DNA from: JBBSEZ01 sp038239195
Lineage (GTDB): Bacteria; Planctomycetota; Planctomycetia; Gemmatales; Gemmataceae
DNA length: 11,823 nucleotides
Assembly: GCA_038239195.1 (NCBI GenBank)
Contig: JBBSEZ010000316.1
Coordinates: forward strand, 1 to 11,823
Direction of reading: 5' to 3'
The notes under the pieces: model-generated
Told to the model about the DNA's origin: nothing
Seen by the model: only the letters and a program-made list of their open reading frames with translations
The model's database searches: none
Part shown: one piece after another, positions 6,192 through 11,823 of the stretch
How the letters are laid out: each line of letters starts with the position of its first letter
Position numbering within the stretch: the first letter of the stretch is position 1
Made by a program: the position numbers and the translations under genes

Positions 6192-6350
6192 ATGCTGGCC
6201 TCCACCGGACAAAAGCGCCTCGACCTGGCCGCGCCGGGCCCCGCGCACGCGGCGGCCTCGTATCTGCCGGAGACGGGGGCGTTCGTCGGTGGCGTGCTTC
6301 TGGGCGTCGCCCTCATGGCGGCCCTCGCCTTTCTCTTCGAGATGCTGTAA
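6192..6350 (+). CDS. Small single-span membrane protein (52 aa)
   Basis: This short gene encodes 52 residues: a polar N-terminus (1-24), the pentapeptide LPETG (25-29), one hydrophobic segment (about 31-49) and a short acidic end (EML). AGGAG sits 7 bases before the ATG at 6192. An in-frame ATG at 6171 lacks that site. It has no cleavable signal peptide, so the protein is probably inserted in the inner membrane by its only helix. A near-consensus sigma-54 promoter at 6078-6093 gives it a dedicated, activator-dependent transcript. The LPETG is reminiscent of a sortase signal, but the basic tail that normally follows the helix is absent. A perfect inverted repeat (6360-6417) begins 10 bases after the stop. 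I do not recognise a family. That it is a real gene rests on the ribosome-binding site, the promoter and the clean membrane segment. Confidence 0.7.
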   Translation: MLASTGQKRLDLAAPGPAHAAASYLPETGAFVGGVLLGVALMAALAFLFEML

Positions 6351-6359
6351 TAGGCACCC

Positions 6360-6417
6360 TGCCAATCGACACCGGGCCGCTTCGCGCGAGTGCGAAGCGG
6401 CCCGGTGTCGATTGGCA
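6360..6417. terminator. Perfect 26-bp inverted repeat between convergent genes
   Basis: Bases 6360-6385 are an exact reverse complement of 6392-6417, with loop GCGAGT. The stem begins 10 bases after the small membrane-protein gene and ends 25 bases before the last codon of the oxidoreductase gene coming the other way. The placement suggests a shared bidirectional terminator, but no T-run flanks either side. It may equally be a dispersed palindromic repeat or a transcript-stabilising hairpin. Confidence 0.6.
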
Positions 6418-6441
6418 CGGCCGGAGAGCGGGACCAAGGCG

Positions 6442-7737
6442 TTACAGCTTCCAGGGCGCCCGGTACGCCTTGCGCACGAGCCGGTCGGCGACGGGGTCGT
6501 TCGTCTTGAGCCCCTTGGCGTCCCAGACGATCGCCTTGCCGGAGCGGTAGGCGACGGTGCCGAGCAGGACGGCCTCGGAGAGGGCGCCGGAATAATCGAA
6601 GTTGCACGTCGTCGGGCCGCCGGTCTTGCAGGCCTCGACCCATTCCTTGTAGTGCCCGATCGAGTTGGGGATCGTCTGCTTCGGCTTGACGAAGCCCTCG
6701 AACGCCTTCTCGGGCAGCAGCCGGTAGTTGTTGTAATCGGCGATCAGCATGCCCTTGGCGCCGACGAAGAGCACGCCATCGCCCCAGCGCGGCATGCCGG
6801 CGGCGTTGAGGGCGGCCGGCTTGCGCCCGCCGTCGTACCACGTGAGCTTGAGCGCGGGCCTGGTGCCGCGCGCCGGGAAGTCGTAGCGGACGGTCAGGGC
6901 CACGGCGGCGGTCTCGGCGTGGGGCGGGGGCCCTTCGGCCTCGACCCGGGTCGGGTGGCGGAGGTCCAGGGCCCAGAACGGCAGGTCCACGTAGTGGCAA
7001 GCCATGTCGTTGAGGGTGCCGCCGCCGAAGTCCCAGTAGCGGCGCCAGTTGAAGGGGACGTAGGCCGGGCTGTAGGGGCGCAGGGGCGCCGGGCCGACCC
7101 ACAGGTCCCAGTCGAGGCCGGGGGGCACCGGCGGCCGGGCCGCGGGGCGGTCGCCCCCGCCCCACGACTTGGCGCACCAGACGTGGACCTCGCGGACGGG
7201 GCCAATGGCGCCGGCGCGAATGATTTCGACGACGCGGCGGTAGTTGTTGCCGGCGTGGATCAGCGTGCCCATCTGGGTGACGCGCTTCTTCTTGGCGGCC
7301 AGTTCGGCGACGACGCGGGCCTCCTGAACGGTGTGGGTGAGCGGCTTCTCGCAGAAGACGTGCAGGTTGGCGTTGAGGGCGTAGACGGTGGCGGGGGCGT
7401 GGGTGTGGTCGGGGGTGGCGACGATGACGGCATCGAGCCCGCCGGCGTCGATCATCTTGCGGAAGTCGGTGAAGAACTTGGCGGAAGCATACACCTTGCG
7501 CTGAGAGAGGACCTGTTTGCGCTGCGTATCGACGTCGCAGAGGGCGACGATCTCGGCGCCGGCGGCCTTGACGGCGTCGAGGTCGTGGGCGCCCTGTCCG
7601 GCGATGCCGATGGCCCCCACGCGGAGCTTCTCGGACGGGGCCAGGCGCCGGGGGGCTGCGGCGGTGGACACGCCGGCGGCGAGGCCGGCGGCGGCGCTGG
7701 AGAGGAGGAAGGTTCGGCGGGTCAGCGGGGTCGGCAT
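6442..7737 (-). CDS. Tat-exported Gfo/Idh/MocA family oxidoreductase
   Basis: This is a NAD(P)-dependent dehydrogenase-like protein of the Gfo/Idh/MocA superfamily, of normal length (431 residues). A Tat signal comes first: twin arginines at 7-8 (TRRTFLL), a hydrophobic stretch, then an AAA cleavage region near 28. The Rossmann nucleotide fold follows with GIAGQG (44-49), ATPDHTHA (107-114) and the family signature EKP (130-132). The C-terminal domain holds the substrate-site motif NDMACH (243-248, with D244 and H248) and ends in 'KLTW', 'WVEAC' and 'RAPWKL' segments typical of planctomycete paralogues. Planctomycetes carry many such exported copies, probably acting on sugars or polyols with a folded-in cofactor; the substrate cannot be read from the sequence. 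The ATG at 7737 has GGAG 8 bases upstream. It is divergent from the Uma2 gene (127 bases between) and convergent with the small membrane-protein gene. Confidence 0.93.
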   Translation of the reverse strand: MPTPLTRRTFLLSSAAAGLAAGVSTAAAPRRLAPSEKLRVGAIGIAGQGAHDLDAVKAAGAEIVALCDVDTQRKQVLSQRKVYASAKFFTDFRKMIDAGGLDAVIVATPDHTHAPATVYALNANLHVFCEKPLTHTVQEARVVAELAAKKKRVTQMGTLIHAGNNYRRVVEIIRAGAIGPVREVHVWCAKSWGGGDRPAARPPVPPGLDWDLWVGPAPLRPYSPAYVPFNWRRYWDFGGGTLNDMACHYVDLPFWALDLRHPTRVEAEGPPPHAETAAVALTVRYDFPARGTRPALKLTWYDGGRKPAALNAAGMPRWGDGVLFVGAKGMLIADYNNYRLLPEKAFEGFVKPKQTIPNSIGHYKEWVEACKTGGPTTCNFDYSGALSEAVLLGTVAYRSGKAIVWDAKGLKTNDPVADRLVRKAYRAPWKL

Positions 7738-7864
7738 GCGAGGCGCTCCGTGGGTGGGAGGGCGACCTGGGGAGACATTCTAGTCGAGGGCAGGGAGGAC
7801 GCCAGGGGGCGGCGGAGCGGATAGAATGGTCGTTGTGCTCTTTGTCTGACGAACTGGAGGATAC

Positions 7865-8656
7865 GTGGACAACACCCTCGACCTCACCGCCCCCCCAGCG
7901 CCTGGCGTCGCGCCCGCGCCCCTCGAGTCGGCGCGCGACGGGGGAAGCGATCCCTTGTTCGGGCTCTCTCCGGAGGACTTTCCCAACATCGACGAGCTCG
8001 TCATCGAGGACGGCAAGCCCGTGGAAACCATCTTCGCCGAGAAGTTGCAGCGCTTGCTAACCTCGGTCCTGTATTGCTCGTGGCCGGGCCCGGGGGAAGG
8101 GCGCCCCTACCTGGTGACGGCCAACGTCGGGCTGTTCTTCGCCAAGGGGGAGCCGCCCCTGGTGCCGGACGTGATGCTGTGCCTCGACGTGTCGCCGTCG
8201 GCGGACCTCGAGAAGAAGGAAAACCGCTCTTACTTCACGTGGCTGCGCGGCAGGGTGCCGACGGTGGCGATCGAGCTCGTGTCGGACCGGCGCGGCGGGG
8301 AGGACAGCAACAAGTTGCTGGATTACGCCCGGATCGGAGTGCCGTACTATGTCATCTTCGACCCGCAAGAACACCTGAAGGCCGGCGTGCTCCGGGCCTT
8401 TGCTTTGCGCGAGGGGCGCTACGAGGCGGTCGAGGCGTCGTGGCTGCCGGGGGCGTGTCTCAGGCTGAAGCTCTGGGAGGGGAACTACGAGGGGCAACCC
8501 GGGAACTGGCTGCGCTGGTGCGGGCGGGAAGGGGCCCTCATCCCCACCGGGCACGAGCGGGCGGAGCAGGAGCGGGAACGAGCGGAACGGGCGCAGGAGA
8601 GAGCGGATCGCCTGGCCGAGCAGTTGCGGGCGCTGGGGGTTGACCCGAAAGCGTGA
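7865..8656 (+). CDS. Uma2-family putative PD-(D/E)XK endonuclease
   Basis: This 263-residue protein has the core of the Uma2 (DUF820) family. Candidate active-site residues are E54, D102 in PDVML (101-105), E137 in VAIELVSDR (134-142) and K150, followed by 'LLDYARIGVPYYVIFDP' (151-167). This is a PD-(D/E)XK nuclease arrangement, so it is predicted to cleave nucleic acid; the biological role of the family is unsettled. An acidic, low-complexity N-terminus precedes the core. The C-terminus (about 230-258) is an Arg/Glu-rich coiled coil (ERAEQERERAERAQERADRL) that may mediate oligomers. The start is GTG at 7865, preceded by GGAGG with 4 bases between. It stands alone: the next gene starts 54 bases later on the same strand. 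Uma2 genes are highly multiplied in some planctomycetes and cyanobacteria. Confidence 0.9.
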   Translation: MDNTLDLTAPPAPGVAPAPLESARDGGSDPLFGLSPEDFPNIDELVIEDGKPVETIFAEKLQRLLTSVLYCSWPGPGEGRPYLVTANVGLFFAKGEPPLVPDVMLCLDVSPSADLEKKENRSYFTWLRGRVPTVAIELVSDRRGGEDSNKLLDYARIGVPYYVIFDPQEHLKAGVLRAFALREGRYEAVEASWLPGACLRLKLWEGNYEGQPGNWLRWCGREGALIPTGHERAEQERERAERAQERADRLAEQLRALGVDPKA

Positions 8657-8710
8657 TCGAGGGCAAGGTCTTTGGGGACGGAGACATCCATCCAAGCGTT
8701 AAGAGGTGGC

Positions 8711-9229
8711 ATGCACGAGCTCCCGCTCATCCGCGAGGCATTCGGCTTTCGCCGCACGCAATGCGCCTGCGAGTTGTGCCGCGCCTACTGCCGCCACGTG
8801 CCCGGCACCCTCGACCCCGCCGACCTCCCTCGCCTTTGCCCTCCTCCCCAAAACCTCCTCGCCTGGGCCGAGCAGCACCTGCGCGCGCTGGTGGGTCGCG
8901 GCTACCCCGCCCTGGTCCCGGCGCCGCAAGCGAACGGCCATTGTCACTGGCACTTCGACGGCAAGTGCGCGGTCCACGAGAACGCCCCCTACAGTTGCGC
9001 CTTCTTCGACGCCCACATGCTGCAGGACGAGGTGGACCGGCGCGTGGCGGCGACGCTCCAGGCCATTCGCGAGGACGAGGCCGTCACGGGGCCATACTCC
9101 CGCGTCTGGCTGCACCTGCAACGGAAGGGATTGATCGGCAAGGGAGGTGACCGGGACGCGCTGCTCGCCGAGGCCCGGCAGGCCCGGCGCCGGGCGGAGC
9201 GAAGTCAGCGGCGAGCGCGGGGCGAGTAG
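8711..9229 (+). CDS. YkgJ-like cysteine-cluster (metal-binding) protein
   Basis: The 172-residue protein has an N-terminal cysteine cluster at C18, C20, C23 and C27 ('CACELCRAYCRHVPG'), followed by 'LDPADLPRL'. A second set is C78, C86 and C96 in 'HCHWHFDGKCAVHE' and 'APYSCAFFD'. This order resembles the YkgJ (CxxCxxCC) family of putative zinc- or iron-chelating proteins, where a first cysteine cluster is followed by C-x-hydrophobic-(H/Y), P and C-x-F. The spacing is not the classic one, so the assignment is tentative. The C-terminal part (about 140-172) is Arg/Ala-rich and probably helical. ATG 8711 is preferred over 8672 because AGAGG lies just upstream and the homologous part starts there. 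The Uma2 gene ends 54 bases before it, so co-transcription is possible. The exact metal and role are unknown. Confidence 0.75.
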   Translation: MHELPLIREAFGFRRTQCACELCRAYCRHVPGTLDPADLPRLCPPPQNLLAWAEQHLRALVGRGYPALVPAPQANGHCHWHFDGKCAVHENAPYSCAFFDAHMLQDEVDRRVAATLQAIREDEAVTGPYSRVWLHLQRKGLIGKGGDRDALLAEARQARRRAERSQRRARGE

Positions 9230-9331
9230 GCGCTAGCTGCGCTGGACGGCGGCGGAGCGATGGCGTAGCCTGACGTGCAGAGAGCCGGTGGCCGGGATCG
9301 AAGGCTGGCTCGTCTCGAAACGGAGGCGCTC

Positions 9332-9787
9332 ATGCGCAAGTATGCGTTGCTGGTCCTGCCGGCCCTGTCGCTGGCCTTCGCGCCGGCCCCCTTGCCCCGG
9401 CCCGACGCGCGCCAGGACGACCTGAAGCGGATGCAAGGCTCCTGGGCCGTCACCGCGGACTACACCGACGGCAAGCTGTCGGGCCCTTCCGGGCTGCGCG
9501 TGGTCATCGCCGAAGATCGTCTCGCTTTCTTCCTCCGCGAGTCCCCCGCCGATCGATGGACCATTACCCTCGACGCCAAGGCGAAGCCGAAGGCCCTCGA
9601 CATGAAGGGCACCGGCCCCGACTCCATCCTGGCCGTCTACGCCCTGGTAGGCGACACCCTGACCATCTCCTTCAACCCCAGCAGCTGGACGGACAGGCCC
9701 CGCGACCTGTCCCCCACGGGGGCGCCCGCCCTCTTCAAGGGGGCGGCGTCCCGCCGCTTCATCGTCTTCCGGCGCGAGAAGCGCTGA
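9332..9787 (+). CDS. TIGR03067 domain protein, exported
   Basis: The 151-residue protein begins with a short Sec-type signal (MRKYALLVLPALSLAFA) and continues as one TIGR03067 domain. The characteristic opening is 'LKRMQGSWAV' with 'DYTDGK' (37-47 region), and the strand 'WTITLDAKAKPKALDMKG' leads to 'AVYALVGDTLTISF' and 'RPRDLSP'. This beta-rich domain, common in planctomycetes, has no established activity. The ATG at 9332 has GGAGG 5 bases upstream; an in-frame ATG at 9275 lacks any site and would put a non-signal extension in front. The YkgJ-like gene ends 102 bases before it, and the PAQR-type gene begins 26 bases after it. The protein is probably periplasmic. Confidence 0.88.
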   Translation: MRKYALLVLPALSLAFAPAPLPRPDARQDDLKRMQGSWAVTADYTDGKLSGPSGLRVVIAEDRLAFFLRESPADRWTITLDAKAKPKALDMKGTGPDSILAVYALVGDTLTISFNPSSWTDRPRDLSPTGAPALFKGAASRRFIVFRREKR

Positions 9788-9813
9788 GGAACGTTCCTTC
9801 CGAGGGGCCTTTC

Positions 9814-10512
9814 GTGACGGGACTGAAGATCTACCCCATCCCCGGCTTCAGCGACCCGGTCAGTTCGCTGACGCACCTCGTCGGCGCGGCCGTGTTCTTC
9901 TGCCTGGCCCCCTTCCTCCTCTACCGCGGGCGCGGAAGCACCAACCGGCTCGTCTGCCTCGGCGTGTTCGCCTTCTCGACCGTGTTCCTGCTGTCGATGA
10001 GCGGCGTCTATCACCTGCTGGACGTCGGCGGGCCCGCTCGCGTGGTCCTCCAGCGGCTCGACCACGGCGCCATCTTCGTGCTCATCGCCGGGTCGTTCAC
10101 CCCGACGCACGGCATCCTCTTCCGCGGCGCGTGGCGCTGGGCCCCGCTCGTGCTGATCTGGCTGGCGGCGATCGTCGGCGTCACCCTCAAGACGATCTTC
10201 TTCGACGACATGGCCGAGTGGTTGGGGCTGATGTTCTACCTGGGCATGGGTTGGGTTGGGACCATCTCCGGGCTGGAGCTGTGGCGGCGGCATGGCCTGG
10301 CGTTCATCCGCCCCCTCATCTGGGGCGGGTTGGCGTACACGGCGGGCGGGGTGCTGGAGTTCCTCGAGTGGCCGGTCCTCATCCCCGGCGTCGTCGGCCC
10401 GCACGAACTGTTCCACGTCGGCGTGCTGATCGGGGTGAGCATGCACTGGAAGTTCGTCGCCCAGTTCGCGTCGGGGGAAGAGCCGTGGCGGAGGGGAGAG
10501 GAGGCTCGCTGA
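9814..10512 (+). CDS. Hemolysin III / PAQR-type seven-helix membrane protein
   Basis: The 232-residue, strongly hydrophobic protein is of the usual size for hemolysin III/YqfA-like members of the PAQR family, and about seven membrane helices can be drawn. The diagnostic motifs are SLTHLVG (18-24), SGVYH (63-67), LDHGAIFVLIAGSFTP (82-97) and HELFH (197-201) with another His at 211. In PAQR structures, His of the SxxYH motif, the Asp after helix 2 and two His in the last helix make a metal site like that of ceramidases. The equivalents here are H67, D83, H197 and H201, all present. A hydrolase acting on a lipid amide is therefore possible, but bacterial substrates are not established. The start is GTG at 9814, with GAGGGG 6 bases upstream; it begins 26 bases after the TIGR03067 gene, so the two may share a transcript. 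Confidence 0.9.
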   Translation: MTGLKIYPIPGFSDPVSSLTHLVGAAVFFCLAPFLLYRGRGSTNRLVCLGVFAFSTVFLLSMSGVYHLLDVGGPARVVLQRLDHGAIFVLIAGSFTPTHGILFRGAWRWAPLVLIWLAAIVGVTLKTIFFDDMAEWLGLMFYLGMGWVGTISGLELWRRHGLAFIRPLIWGGLAYTAGGVLEFLEWPVLIPGVVGPHELFHVGVLIGVSMHWKFVAQFASGEEPWRRGEEAR

Positions 10513-10617
10513 GCCGCAGGCGGAATTGCGCCAGGCCCCGCCGCCGATTTCTGTTGGCTATCCTCGCGCAGACCGGGTAATCTGCGACGACTCGCTCTCC
10601 CGCACAGGAGGTCTCTC

Positions 10618-11676
10618 ATGCGCATCTGGTCCTGGCCCTTGCTCGTCCTCGCCTTCCCCGCCCTCGCCGCCGCGCAGCCCGCCAAGCTGCCCAGGCCCAA
10701 TCCGATCGTCCCGCCCGGGGCCAAGCTCGAATTGCTATTCACGCGCTCGGCGCCGATCAAGGGCGGGCTCACGGAGGGCCCCGCGGCGGCGCCCGACGGC
10801 TCGATCTACTTCTCCGACATCCCCTTCGGCAAGGACGACGGGCTCATCATGCGCTTCGACCCCAAGACGGGCAAGACGACCGTGTTCGCGGCCAACAGCT
10901 TCAAGTCGAACGGGCTGAAGTTCGACGCCAAGGGCTTCCTCCTCGCCTGCGAGGGCTCCGACTTCGGCGGGCGGGCCGTCTCGCGCTGGAACGTCAAGAC
11001 TCGCAAGCGCACCGTCCTCGTCGATCGCTACAAGGGCAAGCACTTCAACGCCCCCAACGACCTCGTGCTCGACCGCAAGGGCCGCATCTACTTCTCCGAC
11101 CCGCGCTACCTCGGCGACGAGCCGCGCGACCTGAAGTACCAGGGGGTCTACCGCGTTGATGGCGACGGCAAGAACCTCGTCGAGGTCACGCACAAGGCCG
11201 AGAAGCCCAACGGCATCGCGCTGAGCCCCGACGGCAAGACGCTCTACCTCGCCGACCACAACAACGGCACCGACAAGATCGTGGAGGGCGGCCCGCCGGT
11301 CAAGCCGGGCGCCATGAAGGTCTATGCGTTCCCGCTCGGCGACGACGGGCTGGTGAAGGGCAAGCGGCGGACGCTCTACGATTTCGGCGCCGAGGCGGGC
11401 TGCGACGGCATGACCGTGGACGTGAAGGGCAACGTCTACCTGACCTCGCGCAGCCTCAAGCGCCCGGGCGTGCTGGTCCTGAGCCCGGCCGGCAAGGAAC
11501 TGGCCTTCATCCCGACGGGCAAGCCCCAGGCGGGCGCCAAAGAGCCGGTCGGCGTGCCGAGCAACGTGACGTTCGGGATCGGCAAGGAGAGCAAGACGCT
11601 CTACGTGACGGTGGACAAGAGCCTGTATCGCATCCGGCTCAAGATCGACGGCTACCAGGTGCCGTGGGCGAAATAG
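10618..11676 (+). CDS. Secreted SMP-30/gluconolactonase-like beta-propeller protein
   Basis: A signal peptide (1-19, ending LAAAQP) sends this 352-residue protein to the periplasm or outside. The rest is a six-bladed beta-propeller of the SMP-30/gluconolactonase/LRE family. Candidate metal-site positions are E53 in 'LTEGPAAAPDG', N98 in 'SNGLKFDAKG', N147 in 'HFNAPNDLVLDRKGRIYFSD', N198 in 'KPNGIALSPDGKTLYLAD' and D263 in 'AGCDGMTVD'. Family members hydrolyse aldonolactones with a divalent cation, commonly calcium; the natural substrate here is not evident. A strong ribosome-binding site (AGGAGGT, 10606-10612) lies 5 bases before the ATG at 10618. The preceding gene ends 105 bases upstream, so it probably has its own promoter; a weak -35/-10 pair (10554-10559, 10578-10583) is visible but not convincing. 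The exported oxidoreductase about 2.9 kb away is another sugar-type enzyme of the region, without direct linkage. Confidence 0.93.
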   Translation: MRIWSWPLLVLAFPALAAAQPAKLPRPNPIVPPGAKLELLFTRSAPIKGGLTEGPAAAPDGSIYFSDIPFGKDDGLIMRFDPKTGKTTVFAANSFKSNGLKFDAKGFLLACEGSDFGGRAVSRWNVKTRKRTVLVDRYKGKHFNAPNDLVLDRKGRIYFSDPRYLGDEPRDLKYQGVYRVDGDGKNLVEVTHKAEKPNGIALSPDGKTLYLADHNNGTDKIVEGGPPVKPGAMKVYAFPLGDDGLVKGKRRTLYDFGAEAGCDGMTVDVKGNVYLTSRSLKRPGVLVLSPAGKELAFIPTGKPQAGAKEPVGVPSNVTFGIGKESKTLYVTVDKSLYRIRLKIDGYQVPWAK

Positions 11677-11735
11677 GGGGAGCAGTCGTGGTCGGGGCCG
11701 TTCCGAGAGGGGCCAGAGCTTGTGAAGCAATGGCC

Positions 11736-11763
11736 GGGGGCGGCGGCAGCCCGCCGTGCCCCC
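11736..11763 (+). terminator. Possible terminator hairpin after the SMP-30 gene
   Basis: GGGGGC and GGCGG (11736-11746) pair with CCGCC and GCCCCC (11751-11763) around a 4-base loop, with a 2-base bulge. It lies 59 bases after the stop codon. The tail is C-rich, not T-rich, so this is not a textbook terminator. Confidence 0.35.
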
Positions 11764-11815
11764 CCAGCACCCCCCCCACCCCCCCCGCGCCGCCCAGCCC
11801 CGCCCCCCCCGCCAC
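11745..11815. repeat. C-rich homopolymeric tract at the window end
   Basis: This tract consists mostly of C-runs of up to eight or more separated by single A or G bases. On the minus strand it is a series of long G-runs able to form G-quadruplexes. No gene is seen from 11677 to the end. The tract could be an assembly or sequencing artefact at a contig edge. Confidence 0.6.
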
Positions 11816-11823
11816 CCATTAGC

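Noticed and set aside
6289..7824. A 511-codon plus-strand open frame opposite the oxidoreductase gene
   Set aside because: Gly/Val/Asp-rich antisense translation; the minus-strand product has a full set of family motifs and a Tat signal.
8940..8965. Another TGGCAC word as a possible sigma-54 site
   Set aside because: It lies inside the YkgJ-like coding region and lacks the -12 TTGC at the required distance.
9637..10446. A 269-codon minus-strand open frame opposite the hemolysin III-type gene
   Set aside because: Highly charged His/Asp/Glu-rich translation typical of the antisense of membrane-helix codons; no domain.
10735..11730. A 331-codon minus-strand open frame opposite the SMP-30 gene
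   Set aside because: Antisense image of a beta-propeller gene with no recognisable motif and no ribosome-binding site.

Overview
The window reads as chromosomal DNA from a high-GC planctomycete, most likely of the Gemmata/Gemmataceae type. The evidence is the protein repertoire: two TIGR02996 proteins with leucine-rich repeats, a TIGR03067 protein, a Tat-exported Gfo/Idh/MocA oxidoreductase, a secreted SMP-30-type hydrolase, a Uma2 nuclease, and many intergenic GC-rich palindromes. No transposase, integrase, CRISPR array or rRNA gene was seen. This is inference from families, not a database result.

Layout. Bases 1-63 hold a palindromic direct repeat. On the minus strand, a HEAT-repeat gene (start 1872, or nearer 1749) is followed after 24 bases by a zinc-ribbon membrane protein (654-64). 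Ahead of the HEAT gene lie a probable dispersed repeat (about 1764-1920) and, on the plus strand, an odd tRNA-Trp(CCA)-like sequence (1986-2055). Next come two tandem minus-strand TIGR02996/leucine-rich-repeat genes (4700-3594 and 3569-2061, 24 bases apart), and upstream of them a BON-domain envelope protein (5720-4866) with hairpins in the gap. The 471 bases 5721-6191 hold a 78-bp palindrome and a near-consensus sigma-54 promoter leading to a 52-residue membrane protein (6192-6350). A perfect 26-bp inverted repeat separates that gene from the convergent Tat oxidoreductase gene (7737-6442). From 7865 rightward all genes are on the plus strand: Uma2, a YkgJ-like cysteine-cluster protein, a TIGR03067 protein, a hemolysin III/PAQR-type membrane protein, and a secreted SMP-30/gluconolactonase-like protein. 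The window ends in a C-rich tract that is G-run-rich on the other strand.

How the genes relate. There is no single recognisable pathway. Two minus-strand pairs (HEAT with zinc ribbon, and the two leucine-rich-repeat paralogues) are probable operons of protein-interaction modules. The oxidoreductase and the SMP-30 protein are both predicted to be exported and may act on sugars or sugar lactones outside the cytoplasm, but they are about 2.9 kb apart and not co-transcribed. The parts most worth a second look are the structurally deviant tRNA and the sigma-54-driven small membrane protein with its upstream palindrome.
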